Source: Natronoflexus pectinivorans
GTDB taxonomy: Bacteria; Bacteroidota; Bacteroidia; Bacteroidales; Marinilabiliaceae
Assembly (NCBI RefSeq): GCF_004345615.1
Contig: NZ_SLWK01000001.1
Location: forward strand, 620,001-684,000
Direction of reading: 5' to 3'
DNA: 64,000 bases
How positions within the stretch are numbered: the stretch's first letter is position 1; each line of letters begins with the position of its first letter. Of this stretch, positions 1 to 7,775 are shown piece after piece. The notes below the pieces were generated by a model. That model ran no database searches, was not told where the DNA came from, and was given only the letters and a program-made list of their open reading frames with translations. The position numbers and the translations under genes were made by a program.

Positions 1-603
1 GAATCCGGTAACCAGTCCGGTTTTGGCCGCAGGCATTACAGTTGACAAAACAACCCTCCAACGAGGTAACCCGATTGCTAATCCAGCTTCACGAATTGAC
101 CATGGGATGGTCATCAGAGAACTTTCTGTGGTTCTTGCAATAATAGGAATCATCACAAACGCGAGAGCCACCCCTCCAGCCAGGCCGGAGAATGTTCCCA
201 TGGGTTTCACAATCAAAGCAAAAGCCAACAATCCTTTCAAAATGGCAGGCATGCCATTCAGGGTATCGTTCATAATTCGCAGAATTGGATTCAGTTTATG
301 CTCCGGATATTCTGACAACATAATACCGGCACCTACTCCTACTGGAACCGCTAGAACAAGCCCTATGAAATCAACTACCAATGTTCCAATCATGGTATGA
401 ACCAATCCTGTTGGCTGTCCCTGCATAGCCCTGGCAGGTGACCCGAGCTCTTCGGTAAAAAAACTCCAGTTAAGCGCTCCAAAGCCATTGTAAACAACAT
501 AAGCAATTATAATGAGCAGAGGAATCAAGATGGTAATGGTACTGACCACCAGCAACCCCTCCATTATTTTATCCTGTATTTGTCTTCTTCTTAATGTCTT
601 CAT
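1..603 (-). CDS. pstA: Phosphate ABC transporter permease PstA (partial, 3' end outside window)
   Basis: Inner-membrane permease of the high-affinity phosphate ABC transporter; it pairs with PstC to form the channel. The minus-strand frame runs open from an ATG at 603 to the left edge (201 codons, no stop), so the C-terminus lies outside. It starts MKTLRRRQIQDKIMEG, followed by a hydrophobic segment, and contains the PstA-type stretch GMPAILKGLLAFAL and the cytoplasmic-loop (EAA-like) region SIREAGLAIGLPRWRVV, which contacts the ATPase. It lies about 80 bp downstream of pstC in the same direction. PstB and PhoU would be expected next, beyond the left edge. The plus-strand open frame at 23-400 is only its antisense shadow. 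Confidence 0.93.
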   Translation of the reverse strand, partial: MKTLRRRQIQDKIMEGLLVVSTITILIPLLIIIAYVVYNGFGALNWSFFTEELGSPARAMQGQPTGLVHTMIGTLVVDFIGLVLAVPVGVGAGIMLSEYPEHKLNPILRIMNDTLNGMPAILKGLLAFALIVKPMGTFSGLAGGVALAFVMIPIIARTTESSLMTIPWSIREAGLAIGLPRWRVVLSTVMPAAKTGLVTGF

Positions 604-684
604 CTGAATATTATTTGTCCTTGTCTTCCGTTCTATGGGACAAAGTGTCCTTAAGCTATTGTATCCGAAAGCTCACAGTTGGTT

Positions 685-1668
685 CTAAACTGCTTGTCCT
701 CCGGTTATTGAATGTTTTCTAATAATATATGCTGCAATAAGATTAACTATCAACGAAATCACGAACAAGGCCAATCCAACGGCCATTAAACTTGATAAGT
801 GCAGATTCCCAACTGCCTCCCTGAATTCGTTTATAATAACCGATGGCATGGTGGCTGCCGGTCCGAAAATGGAGAATGGGAATGTGTTTTTATTTCCAAT
901 TAACATGGCAACCGCCATGGTTTCACCAATGGCTCGACCAAATGAGAGAATGGCTCCCGATAAAATTCCACCTCTTGCATAAGGCAAAACAGCCATGCGA
1001 ATCACTTCCCACTTTGTAGCACCTAAAGCATATGCAGCTTCTCTCTGCTCTTTTGGTACTTGGCGAATGGCGTCTCTCGTTAGTGCTGTTGTATAAGGAA
1101 TAATCATCAACGCCAAAATTATAGTCGCTGTAGTCATTCCATAGCCAATGGGTGTGCCAATGATTGGAAGCAGCGAAGGAGCATTTTCAGATGCCCATAA
1201 AAAAACAGGCATATATACTTTTTCGCGCATCCAGGGCGCGAAAACAAATATTCCCCAAATACCAATTACTACACTGGGGATTGCAGCAATCAGATGAATA
1301 AGGTTCTCAATAATTCCTCCCAGCCAGCGGGGAGCGTATTCAGCTATAAATATCCCAATGGCAATGGCAGGCAGAAAGGCAATGGCCAATGCTCCAATGC
1401 TGGTAACCAAAGTACCAAAAAGAAAGGGGAGCGCACCAAAAACAAAATTTACACCCGGATCCCATACTCTTCCTTTCATAAATCCCCACACTCCAAACTC
1501 ATTGATGGCCATACTTCCTTCGCGGAAGAGTACCCAGGCCATTGTGACCCCAAGTGCAATAATCGAAATTCCAAGTATTACAGCTACGGCAAGAAAAACC
1601 CGATCTCCCCACCATCTATAAACCCCGTGCAAAGGCCTTTCCAGTATCTCCTTTGTAGATTCGTTCAT
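685..1668 (-). CDS. pstC: Phosphate ABC transporter permease PstC
   Basis: Inner-membrane permease partner of PstA. The protein is hydrophobic with about six membrane segments. The cytoplasmic loop around residues 215-255 (REAAYALGATKWEVIRMAVL, then GRAIGETMAVAML) is the EAA-type motif of binding-protein-dependent permeases. The open frame extends to an ATG at 1695, but that start overlaps the hairpin at 1694-1728. The internal ATG at 1668 (MNESTKEILE) is a better start and gives 327 residues. The gene lies downstream of pstS and upstream of pstA, so it is probably transcribed with them at a lower level because of the intervening hairpin. Confidence 0.93.
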   Translation of the reverse strand: MNESTKEILERPLHGVYRWWGDRVFLAVAVILGISIIALGVTMAWVLFREGSMAINEFGVWGFMKGRVWDPGVNFVFGALPFLFGTLVTSIGALAIAFLPAIAIGIFIAEYAPRWLGGIIENLIHLIAAIPSVVIGIWGIFVFAPWMREKVYMPVFLWASENAPSLLPIIGTPIGYGMTTATIILALMIIPYTTALTRDAIRQVPKEQREAAYALGATKWEVIRMAVLPYARGGILSGAILSFGRAIGETMAVAMLIGNKNTFPFSIFGPAATMPSVIINEFREAVGNLHLSSLMAVGLALFVISLIVNLIAAYIIRKHSITGGQAV

Positions 1669-1693
1669 TTTTTTCCAATCTGAATATAAAACC

Positions 1694-1728
1694 AAACCGA
1701 TACTGCTCCCATGGTGCAGTATCGGTTT
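1694..1728 (-). terminator. Hairpin between pstS and pstC (partial terminator)
   Basis: Perfect 13-bp arms (1694-1706 and 1716-1728) around a 9-nt loop. On the minus strand the stem is followed by a T-rich TTTGGTTTT stretch. It lies just after pstS, where a leaky terminator or mRNA-stabilising stem would allow more binding protein than permease. Confidence 0.7.
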
Positions 1729-1739
1729 AATTAATTTAT

Positions 1740-2894
1740 CTATGAATTAAGAACTCTGTTAAGAACTTTTTCACCAATCTTTTCGCCATTCCATTTCAAC
1801 TGCTTAATCATCTCAAAATTTCTGTCGATGGCAGCCTGAGGAAGTCGTGCATAACCCAATCCTTCAGAAAGTTCCTGTCCGTCGGTAATAGCCCAAATCA
1901 GGAATTCAATAAGTTCTACTGCCTCTGATTCGTTAGCAATAGCGTTATTCTTATCAAGATTCTCATATACCAACATCCAGGCAAAGCCGGCAATTGGATA
2001 TCCTTGAGGTGCAGGAGTATTTGTAAATAGAATACGTGTATCCGCAGGAAGTTCTATGTTTGCAGCTTCAGTTGTCGCTGCAAAAGAAGGAGGAATAACG
2101 TTCCCGGCTGCATTTATAACATATCCGTAAGACATATTATTCAATAAGGCATAAGATAAACTGTTGTAACCAATGGCTCCGGGAGTGTTCTGAACAGCAC
2201 CGGCAACGCCCTCATTTCCATTTCCACCAACGCCTACAGGCCAGTTTACGCTTGTTCCCATTCCAACGCGGTCTCTCCACTCATCAGATACCCGACTAAA
2301 ATAACTGGTCCAGATGTTTGTGGTTCCTGAACCGTCTGAACGGTGAACAACAGTAATGGGTAGGTTTGGTAAATTTTGATCCGGATTCAACGCTTTAATT
2401 TTTGCATCATTCCATCTGGTAATTTTTCCAAGGTATATCTCAACTAAAACTTCAGAGTTAAAAATCAAACCTTTGGAAATTCCGGGAAGATTGTATGTAG
2501 CAACAACGTCAGCCAACGTGATGGGCATATTAAATGCTCTTCCGCCTGTGCTTGATTCAACATTGGTCATTACCTCATCGGATAAAAATGCTTCTGACAT
2601 CCCAAACATGATGGTTTGCTCAACAAACTGACGAATGCCTCCACCTGAACCAATCGATTGATAGTTGATGGTAACACGGTTTGCAGTTGCCTGACGATAC
2701 TCATCAGCCATAGCAGTTACAAGTGGTGCAGGAAAAGAAGCACCTGCTCCCAGAACATCCACACGTGCGGCTCTTGCAGCTCTTCTTTCATCTGAACTCT
2801 CAGAACCTGACCTTCCGCCACAGGCAGAAAAAATAGCTACTGATAACATGATTGCCATCACGGGCAATAAGTTTCTTAAATTTCTCTTTTGCAT
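1740..2894 (-). CDS. pstS: Phosphate-binding protein PstS, lipoprotein form
   Basis: Substrate-binding protein of the Pst transporter (384 residues). The N-terminus has a lipoprotein signal ending ...IFSAC with the lipidated Cys at about residue 25, followed by a Gly/Ser/Asp tether, so it is probably membrane-anchored in the periplasm. Phosphate-site motifs are present: GAGASFPAPL near the mature N-terminus, YQSIGSGGGIRQF, and HRSDGSGTT in the second lobe. It is a close paralogue of the next gene upstream (3108-4223), largely identical through both lobes. A triple 11-bp-spaced repeat resembling a Pho box lies about 90 bp upstream, so it probably has its own phosphate-starvation promoter. Confidence 0.95.
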   Translation of the reverse strand: MQKRNLRNLLPVMAIMLSVAIFSACGGRSGSESSDERRAARAARVDVLGAGASFPAPLVTAMADEYRQATANRVTINYQSIGSGGGIRQFVEQTIMFGMSEAFLSDEVMTNVESSTGGRAFNMPITLADVVATYNLPGISKGLIFNSEVLVEIYLGKITRWNDAKIKALNPDQNLPNLPITVVHRSDGSGTTNIWTSYFSRVSDEWRDRVGMGTSVNWPVGVGGNGNEGVAGAVQNTPGAIGYNSLSYALLNNMSYGYVINAAGNVIPPSFAATTEAANIELPADTRILFTNTPAPQGYPIAGFAWMLVYENLDKNNAIANESEAVELIEFLIWAITDGQELSEGLGYARLPQAAIDRNFEMIKQLKWNGEKIGEKVLNRVLNS

Positions 2895-2983
2895 ATCATT
2901 TTTATTTTGAAATTTCTGATTTGTGAGAGGCCGTTACCTCTTTATTTTCAATTACAATATTATGGTGCAATTATTACCAGATG

Positions 2984-3011
2984 GTTACACATTTGTTACA
3001 TAATTGTTACA
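2984..3011 (-). promoter_or_regulatory. Candidate Pho box upstream of pstS (3 direct repeats)
   Basis: TGTAAC (minus strand) occurs three times at exactly 11-bp intervals (plus-strand GTTACA at 2984, 2995 and 3006). PhoB/PhoP-type response regulators bind direct repeats at this 11-bp helical spacing. The site lies 90-117 bp upstream of the pstS start codon. The assignment to a PhoB-like regulator is inferred from spacing and context. Confidence 0.6.
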
Positions 3012-3050
3012 ATAGAATACTTGTATTTCTCTGATTTACTTTCGATTAAA

Positions 3051-3080
3051 AAAACCGGAACGTTTTCACGTTCCGGTTTT
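3051..3080 (-). terminator. Terminator after second pstS
   Basis: Twelve-bp perfect arms (AAAACCGGAACG and its complement) around a 6-nt loop, 28 bp past the stop of the upstream pstS paralogue, with T runs on both sides. It separates the two pstS genes into distinct transcripts. Confidence 0.8.
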
Positions 3081-3107
3081 AAACATATAATGTTACATTC
3101 AGATTGG

Positions 3108-4223
3108 CTATTTTTCATTCAATATTTGCTGACCAATCAACTCTCCTCTCCACTTCATTTGCTTAATCATGGCTTTGTTTTTGTCAATGGCAGCTTGAGG
3201 TAATCTTGCATATCCTAACATTTCAGACAATTCCTGTCCATCGGTAATACTCCAGATTAAAAAGCGAATTAACTCTTCAGCCTGACGACGATTGGTGATG
3301 GCGTTGTTTTTATCAAGATGCTCGTAAACCAACATCCAGGCAAAGCCAGCTATAGGATAACCATTGGGAGCTGGGGTATTGGTGAAAAGAATGCGAGTAT
3401 CATCAGGTAATTCAATGTTTGCAGCTTCGGTGGTAGCAGCGAAACTGGGCTCTATGGTGTTTCCTGATGCATTGATAACAGAACCATAAGCCAGATCATT
3501 TAATATTGCATATGCCAAACTGTTATAACCGATGGCACCAGGCATATTTTTAACCACTCCGGCAACTCCTTCGTTACCGTTTCCGCCTACACCTGTTGGC
3601 CAGTTTACGCTGGTTCCCATTCCAACACGGTTTTTCCACTCGTCGGACACTCTGGTAAAATAGCTCGTCCAGATGTTGGTAGTTCCTGAACCGTCAGATC
3701 TGTGAACGACAGTAATAGGCAGATTTGGCAGATTCTTTCCGGGGTTAAGCGCTCTGATTTTGGCATCATTCCATCTGGTGATTTTTCCAAGATAAATATC
3801 AACCAATAGCTCAGCATTAAATACCAAACCTTTATCAACTCCGGGTAAGTTATAAGTAGGAACCACGTCGGCAAGAGTAATGGGCATGTTGAAAGCTTTT
3901 CCTCCGGTTGAACGCTCAATGTTCCCAACTATTTCATCAGAAAGGAAAGCCTCTGTCATTCCAAACATAATGGTTTGCTCCACGAACTGACGAATTCCGC
4001 CTCCGGAACCAATGGACTGATAGTTTACTGTAACACGACCATTTGTTACTGTGCGATATTGGTCGGCCATTGCGGTTACCAATGGAGCGGGAAAAGAAGC
4101 TCCTGCACCCAGCAAGTCAACTCTGGTTGCCTGGGCTTGGGTGTTTAACGAAACAGAAAACATCATTGCTGCAGATAAGGCAATTGATGCGAAAAACGAT
4201 GATTTTCTTTTGCTTGATTTCAT
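3108..4223 (-). CDS. pstS: Phosphate-binding protein PstS, second (soluble) paralogue
   Basis: Second PstS-family phosphate-binding protein (371 residues from the chosen start). The open frame reaches 4286, but the ATG at 4223 starts directly with a basic/hydrophobic signal peptide (MKSSKRKSSFFASIAL...) ending in an AQA cleavage site near residue 31. Unlike its downstream paralogue it has no lipobox Cys, so it is predicted to be freely periplasmic. It carries the same phosphate-site motifs (GAGASFPAPL, SIGSGGGIRQF, HRSDGSGTT). It has its own upstream region with a 13-bp inverted repeat and its own terminator. This pair of one soluble and one lipid-anchored binding protein for one permease looks like a tandem duplication. 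Confidence 0.94.
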   Translation of the reverse strand: MKSSKRKSSFFASIALSAAMMFSVSLNTQAQATRVDLLGAGASFPAPLVTAMADQYRTVTNGRVTVNYQSIGSGGGIRQFVEQTIMFGMTEAFLSDEIVGNIERSTGGKAFNMPITLADVVPTYNLPGVDKGLVFNAELLVDIYLGKITRWNDAKIRALNPGKNLPNLPITVVHRSDGSGTTNIWTSYFTRVSDEWKNRVGMGTSVNWPTGVGGNGNEGVAGVVKNMPGAIGYNSLAYAILNDLAYGSVINASGNTIEPSFAATTEAANIELPDDTRILFTNTPAPNGYPIAGFAWMLVYEHLDKNNAITNRRQAEELIRFLIWSITDGQELSEMLGYARLPQAAIDKNKAMIKQMKWRGELIGQQILNEK

Positions 4224-4331
4224 AACTAAAATTTGTTTGGTGAAGGTGTTATGAAACAGATCCCGAAACATCGGAACTTGTTTCATATAAATTTGAATGA
4301 ATTAATTCTTTAGAAAAATGTATTGGCTGGT

Positions 4332-4361
4332 ATTTATATAGAATTATTATTCTATATAAAT
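4332..4361. promoter_or_regulatory. AT-rich inverted repeat upstream of second pstS
   Basis: Perfect 13-bp arms (ATTTATATAGAAT at 4332-4344 and its complement at 4349-4361) around TATT, about 110 bp upstream of the pstS paralogue start at 4223. It has no T run, so it is more like an operator or 5'-region structure than a terminator. Confidence 0.4.
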
Positions 4362-4372
4362 AATTAGAATAA

Positions 4373-4434
4373 AATAAGCAGGCACTTAATAATGTAGCTG
4401 AACCAAATACTTAAACAAAAAGTGCCTGCTTATT
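4373..4434 (-). terminator. Terminator of phosphate porin gene
   Basis: Fifteen-bp perfect arms (4373-4387 and 4420-4434) with a 32-nt loop, followed on the minus strand by TTTATT. It lies 110 bp past the porin stop codon and separates the porin transcript from pstS. Confidence 0.65.
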
Positions 4435-4543
4435 TACAAAGAACGGAAACTAATGTCAAGTTTCATCTGAATTGTCTCCCTCGCTCACCCCTAGCCCCCA
4501 AGGGGGATACGCCAAACGCGCTAGGTATATGGTTGACTTTACC

Positions 4544-5680
4544 CTAGAAGTTATACTGGGCTCGTAATACCCCAAGAAGAGGACTCTTATCATAGTCACC
4601 TCTGTCGATGTCAACATAGATAACGTTGGCCATAAATCTGAGGCGGTTTGTTACATAGTGGTTCAAAGCAAAAGTAATGGTGCTTTGTTTTCCACCCAGG
4701 TAAATATCATCATTAAGATCCATTACGCTGTAGCGAGCAGCAATTTCCCATGCGCCAGACTCATTAGCTGGACGGATTCCACCAACAGCACCACTTGAGT
4801 AACTGCGACTTTCTCCGGTTAATACATAGCTTGTTTGTACGTGGTAGCCTGAGAATGAAGCATCATCCATATCTACATTGCTTACTCCCATTTGCATATA
4901 TTCTCCTTCTATTGAGAATGCTCCGCTGATGAATAACAACTCAAGACCGAATTTGGTGGTATTCTCAGCATTTGGAAGGCTGACATCAATTAAGCGAACT
5001 GCTCCTCCTCTGGAGTCACGTGCTTCCGGACGATCGCGTAAGCGGAGTCCGTTGTTGTCGTTAAAATCTTCATATACTACCGAAGCACCTACGTGAAATA
5101 CACCTTCGCCAACAGGGGCTCCGTAAAATCCGCGCAAAGCAATACCAAGTGGCATGTTGTTATGGTAGCCATCTTCATCTGTTTGGAAAATACCTCTCTC
5201 TCCCAAAGCGCGACCAAATACCATGGTTTTAAATCCTGCATCGCCAAAACCTTGTTCAAAAGCAACACCCATTCTACGAGCCGGAGCAATGATATTGCTG
5301 ATGGAAGATCTTTCGATAAATGTAATCTCGTTAGAACTGGTCAGCTGGTTTAACCCTTGAGGAACCTTAAATTGGCCAATCCATAAACGTCCGCTTTCGC
5401 CAAATTTTCCTCTCAACCGAAAATCGTTAGCACTAAGACTTTCATCAGCAAAATCCAATTCAATGCGACCATCCCATTTGTCATTAATTGTACCACCTGC
5501 ACCTAAACGAGCTCTGCGGTTATTAAACCCGTTTGAAAACTCTTCTGCGTCACTAAGTCCGAAAAAAGAATCCATATGCAAACGTCCGCGAATTCTGAAT
5601 TCCTGTGCTTCAATATTGCTTGTCATGATTACTGATAACAGCATACTCAAAATTGCTGTTCTAAATAATAATTTCTTCAT
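4544..5680 (-). CDS. Porin_O_P family outer-membrane porin (phosphate/polyphosphate-selective type)
   Basis: Outer-membrane beta-barrel of the OprO/OprP family, 378 residues from the chosen start. The open frame extends to 5713, but the ATG at 5680 starts the signal peptide (MKKLLFRTAILSMLLSV...) with cleavage after IEA. The mature protein has alternating-hydrophobicity strands, a Porin_O_P-like opening (FRIRGRLHMDSFFG) and a terminal aromatic (RAQYNF) typical of outer-membrane barrels. A four-repeat Pho-box-like array lies immediately upstream. Its location above two pstS genes supports phosphate or polyphosphate passage, but anion specificity cannot be read from sequence alone. Confidence 0.85.
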   Translation of the reverse strand: MKKLLFRTAILSMLLSVIMTSNIEAQEFRIRGRLHMDSFFGLSDAEEFSNGFNNRRARLGAGGTINDKWDGRIELDFADESLSANDFRLRGKFGESGRLWIGQFKVPQGLNQLTSSNEITFIERSSISNIIAPARRMGVAFEQGFGDAGFKTMVFGRALGERGIFQTDEDGYHNNMPLGIALRGFYGAPVGEGVFHVGASVVYEDFNDNNGLRLRDRPEARDSRGGAVRLIDVSLPNAENTTKFGLELLFISGAFSIEGEYMQMGVSNVDMDDASFSGYHVQTSYVLTGESRSYSSGAVGGIRPANESGAWEIAARYSVMDLNDDIYLGGKQSTITFALNHYVTNRLRFMANVIYVDIDRGDYDKSPLLGVLRAQYNF

Positions 5681-5752
5681 TTTTGTCGATTTAAAGTAAT
5701 AAAGTTGTTTCATTGTTTTTTAGTTTCACATGACAAAACTATTTTCAAATAA

Positions 5753-5790
5753 TTACACACTTATTTCAGAAATATTACAATATGGTTACA
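5753..5790 (-). promoter_or_regulatory. Candidate Pho box upstream of porin (4 direct repeats)
   Basis: TTACA, TTTCA, TTACA and TTACA begin at 5753, 5764, 5775 and 5786, exactly 11 bp apart, 73-110 bp upstream of the porin start codon. The unit and spacing match the repeat array upstream of pstS (2984-3011), so both genes are probably controlled by the same PhoB-like regulator. Confidence 0.6.
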
Positions 5791-5805
5791 AAATACAACA
5801 ATATT

Positions 5806-6324
5806 TTATCGAAGGTTAATGGCAGCCGACATCGCTTCAAGCCGGGAGCTGAACTGTAGGTTTGCATATCCCGCGTTTCTAGCGTTAAGTTCAAAGCGTA
5901 ACCCCTCATCGCGGTGCACAAAATTAACTGCAGCACCCTGATTAATCATCCCTTCGGATTCGGTAATAATAAGTACACCAAAATTTCGTGCTTTTTCAAG
6001 CAATTGCCGGCTGTTGGTCGACAAAGAGATATCATTACCAATAAAAACCACCTGTCCAAAATTTACATCTTCTACCTTATCGTACTCTCTAATGGCATAA
6101 TACTGATGACCAAAACGCTTTCCCGCTGAGTGTATCCGAAGTTGCTCAGCAACGTCTTTGTTACCAACAACAGAAATAACAAAATCTCCGTCTAAAGCCT
6201 TTTGATTCCAACCAACATAACGAATAAGATTGAGGGTATAAAACGCCTTCAGGTTTGCATCCTGAGCCGACAACCACCGCATTGGCAGTGTCATTAAAAT
6301 AATAAATAAAGATAGTTTTTTCAT
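5806..6324 (-). CDS. YfiR/DUF4154-family periplasmic protein
   Basis: About 172 residues with a short signal peptide (MKKLSLFIILMTLP...LSAQ). The sequence after the signal (FYTLNLIRYVGWN, then VISVVGNKDVAEQL, GQVVFIGND, GVLIITESEGM) has the alternating pattern of the YfiR family. In Pseudomonas YfiR is a periplasmic repressor of a membrane diguanylate cyclase. No cyclase gene is present here, so the partner is unknown. It precedes the phosphate porin by 125 bp on the same strand, which could link it to envelope responses under phosphate starvation (inference). The ATG at 6324 is preferred over 6330 because it begins the signal peptide directly. Confidence 0.75.
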   Translation of the reverse strand: MKKLSLFIILMTLPMRWLSAQDANLKAFYTLNLIRYVGWNQKALDGDFVISVVGNKDVAEQLRIHSAGKRFGHQYYAIREYDKVEDVNFGQVVFIGNDISLSTNSRQLLEKARNFGVLIITESEGMINQGAAVNFVHRDEGLRFELNARNAGYANLQFSSRLEAMSAAINLR

Positions 6325-6587
6325 ATTCAATTAATGTTTTGGGTTTCACCTTTTATAAATCATCCAATTAAAAAAAGCTTTTCGAAAGAATTGTGAGAGC
6401 TGCGTTGTATAATAAATTGACGCATGCAAATCTATGTTCAAATGGTTAACCCCGGATAAAAATCGTGTTACAAAACCGTTAATTTATTGGCTCAATTCAA
6501 CACAGTAAGCGCATATTCGACAGAGAATTATTTATCGATTAAATAGAAAATGTTAGTGCTATAATGATTTGAGTATTAAAAAAAATA

Positions 6588-6596
6588 TAACCTTTG
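6588..6596 (+). promoter_or_regulatory. Candidate promoter of first acidic-linker lipoprotein
   Basis: TAaccTTTG, one base longer than the Bacteroidota TAnnTTTG box, with a TTTG at 6568-6571 as a possible -33 element. If used, transcription starts near 6603, which rules out a TTG start at 6594. Confidence 0.35.
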
Positions 6597-6647
6597 CGAA
6601 CCAAATACGTAATAATGGGAACCTTAACAAACAAATTTATAATCGAA

Positions 6648-7646
6648 ATGAGAAACATTTTACAAATCACCTCTTTTGCCATCATTTGTACATTTTTAGT
6701 GGCATCTGTTCAAAGTTGTAGCAGCAGTAAAAAGTCTGATGACACAGTCTACATTGAAGGAATCTGGAGAATTTCTGAGGAAGAAATTTATACCGATGTT
6801 TCTTCGGATACTTCATCTGGTCTCAAGGATACGGATAGCGGTAACGATGAAACAGACAATGAAGGAGAAGATAATGGCTCTGTTGAGAGACCTTATAAAA
6901 CAGAGAAATACCATTCAAGCGATCAGGTGCAGAGATATCTTATTTTTGAGAATCTTAAATACAGTAAAATTAAGATAGAAGATTCCGAAAAAGAAACCGT
7001 CGAAGAAGGATCATATTCTGTTTCAGGTAATATTGTAACCATTTCAATAAATGGTAAACAAACTACGGCTGAATACCTCATCAATACCACAACTTTAACT
7101 TTGATGTACGATGACCACCCCACCTTAAAGAAACGGGTTGCCCAATGGGACGCTATTCCGGGTGATGGTGAAAATGACGGTAATGACGACAAAGATGAAG
7201 AGAACGAAGATAAGGATGACAACGGAGATGATGAGGATATCCCTACTTGTGCAGCAAGGCACCAGAGAGATGCAAGAGTTGGATCAAAATTGAATCCTAA
7301 GTTGATTGAATCGGATGTAATTGTAGAAGGAGCTTTACCTGATGATACTGAAAATGGATTCTTATACAGATACTATCTTCAGGTTAAACCTTACGCAAAG
7401 TACAACATATCAATATCTGAAATATCTGCCGATTATGATGAGGACATTCACGAAAAGTATCATTATATGGATGTCATCATTAAAGAGGAGTTTGTAACCG
7501 ACTATATTTTAAAGGAGTCCAGATTTCATTACAACCAAACATCGGGTCAAATGACCGTAACTCCTGCAACAGAATGTTTGTATATCGAATTTTTCAGTTT
7601 TCAGGAGAGCATCCAATTCAAACTTGAAATAACAGAACAAGAATAA
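6648..7646 (+). CDS. Lipocalin-like lipoprotein with acidic linkers (paralogue 1)
   Basis: Hypothetical lipoprotein of about 332 residues. The start at 6648 gives MRNILQITSF... with the lipobox VQSC (Cys at about residue 24); in-frame upstream starts (TTG 6594, ATG 6615) would lengthen the signal peptide unnaturally. The N-terminal half (IEGIWRI..., EEGSYSVSGNIVTISI, EYLINTTTLTLMY) resembles the small beta-barrel lipocalin-like domains of Bacteroidota lipoproteins. It is interrupted by two Asp/Glu/Asn-rich low-complexity segments (about residues 50-75 and 170-200). The C-terminal domain (RYYLQVKPYAKYNISI) is beta-rich. The following gene has the same architecture. Function is unknown; the acidic linkers could bind cations or act as flexible spacers. 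Confidence 0.75.
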   Translation: MRNILQITSFAIICTFLVASVQSCSSSKKSDDTVYIEGIWRISEEEIYTDVSSDTSSGLKDTDSGNDETDNEGEDNGSVERPYKTEKYHSSDQVQRYLIFENLKYSKIKIEDSEKETVEEGSYSVSGNIVTISINGKQTTAEYLINTTTLTLMYDDHPTLKKRVAQWDAIPGDGENDGNDDKDEENEDKDDNGDDEDIPTCAARHQRDARVGSKLNPKLIESDVIVEGALPDDTENGFLYRYYLQVKPYAKYNISISEISADYDEDIHEKYHYMDVIIKEEFVTDYILKESRFHYNQTSGQMTVTPATECLYIEFFSFQESIQFKLEITEQE

Positions 7647-7692
7647 ATCAATTCACCTAAAACCAATAAGGGAACAGCAAAGAAACGCGCCA

Positions 7693-7715
7693 ACATATTG
7701 ACTTTGTCAATATGT
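7693..7715. promoter_or_regulatory. Inverted repeat between the two paralogous lipoprotein genes
   Basis: Perfect 10-bp arms (ACATATTGAC and its complement) around TTT, 61 bp upstream of the second lipoprotein. There is no T tract, so it is not a convincing terminator. It could be an operator or a processing stem. Confidence 0.4.
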
Positions 7716-7775
7716 GCTCACAACGGAAAGTGTGGCGGCATAATCTTTACGACCTTAAAAAATAATTAGAAGCTC

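Noticed and set aside
1294-1683. Plus-strand frames opposite pstC and other long genes
   Set aside because: Antisense shadows of well-supported genes, with no ribosome-binding or domain evidence.
4224-4286. N-terminal extension of the second PstS
   Set aside because: The extension precedes a complete signal peptide starting at 4223.
4478-4512. C-rich/G-rich CCCCTAGCCCCCAAGGGGG stretch as a repeat or insertion scar
   Set aside because: It resembles short GC hairpins that are common in Bacteroidota spacers, but only one copy is seen in the window.
6467-6483. GTTACA and GTTAAT 11 bp apart upstream of the yfiR-like gene, as a third Pho box
   Set aside because: There are only two units and the second is imperfect. 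Too weak to call beside the two clear arrays.
6594-6647. Upstream TTG/ATG starts of the first acidic-linker lipoprotein
   Set aside because: They lie within the predicted promoter or would place 18 extra residues before a normal lipoprotein signal.
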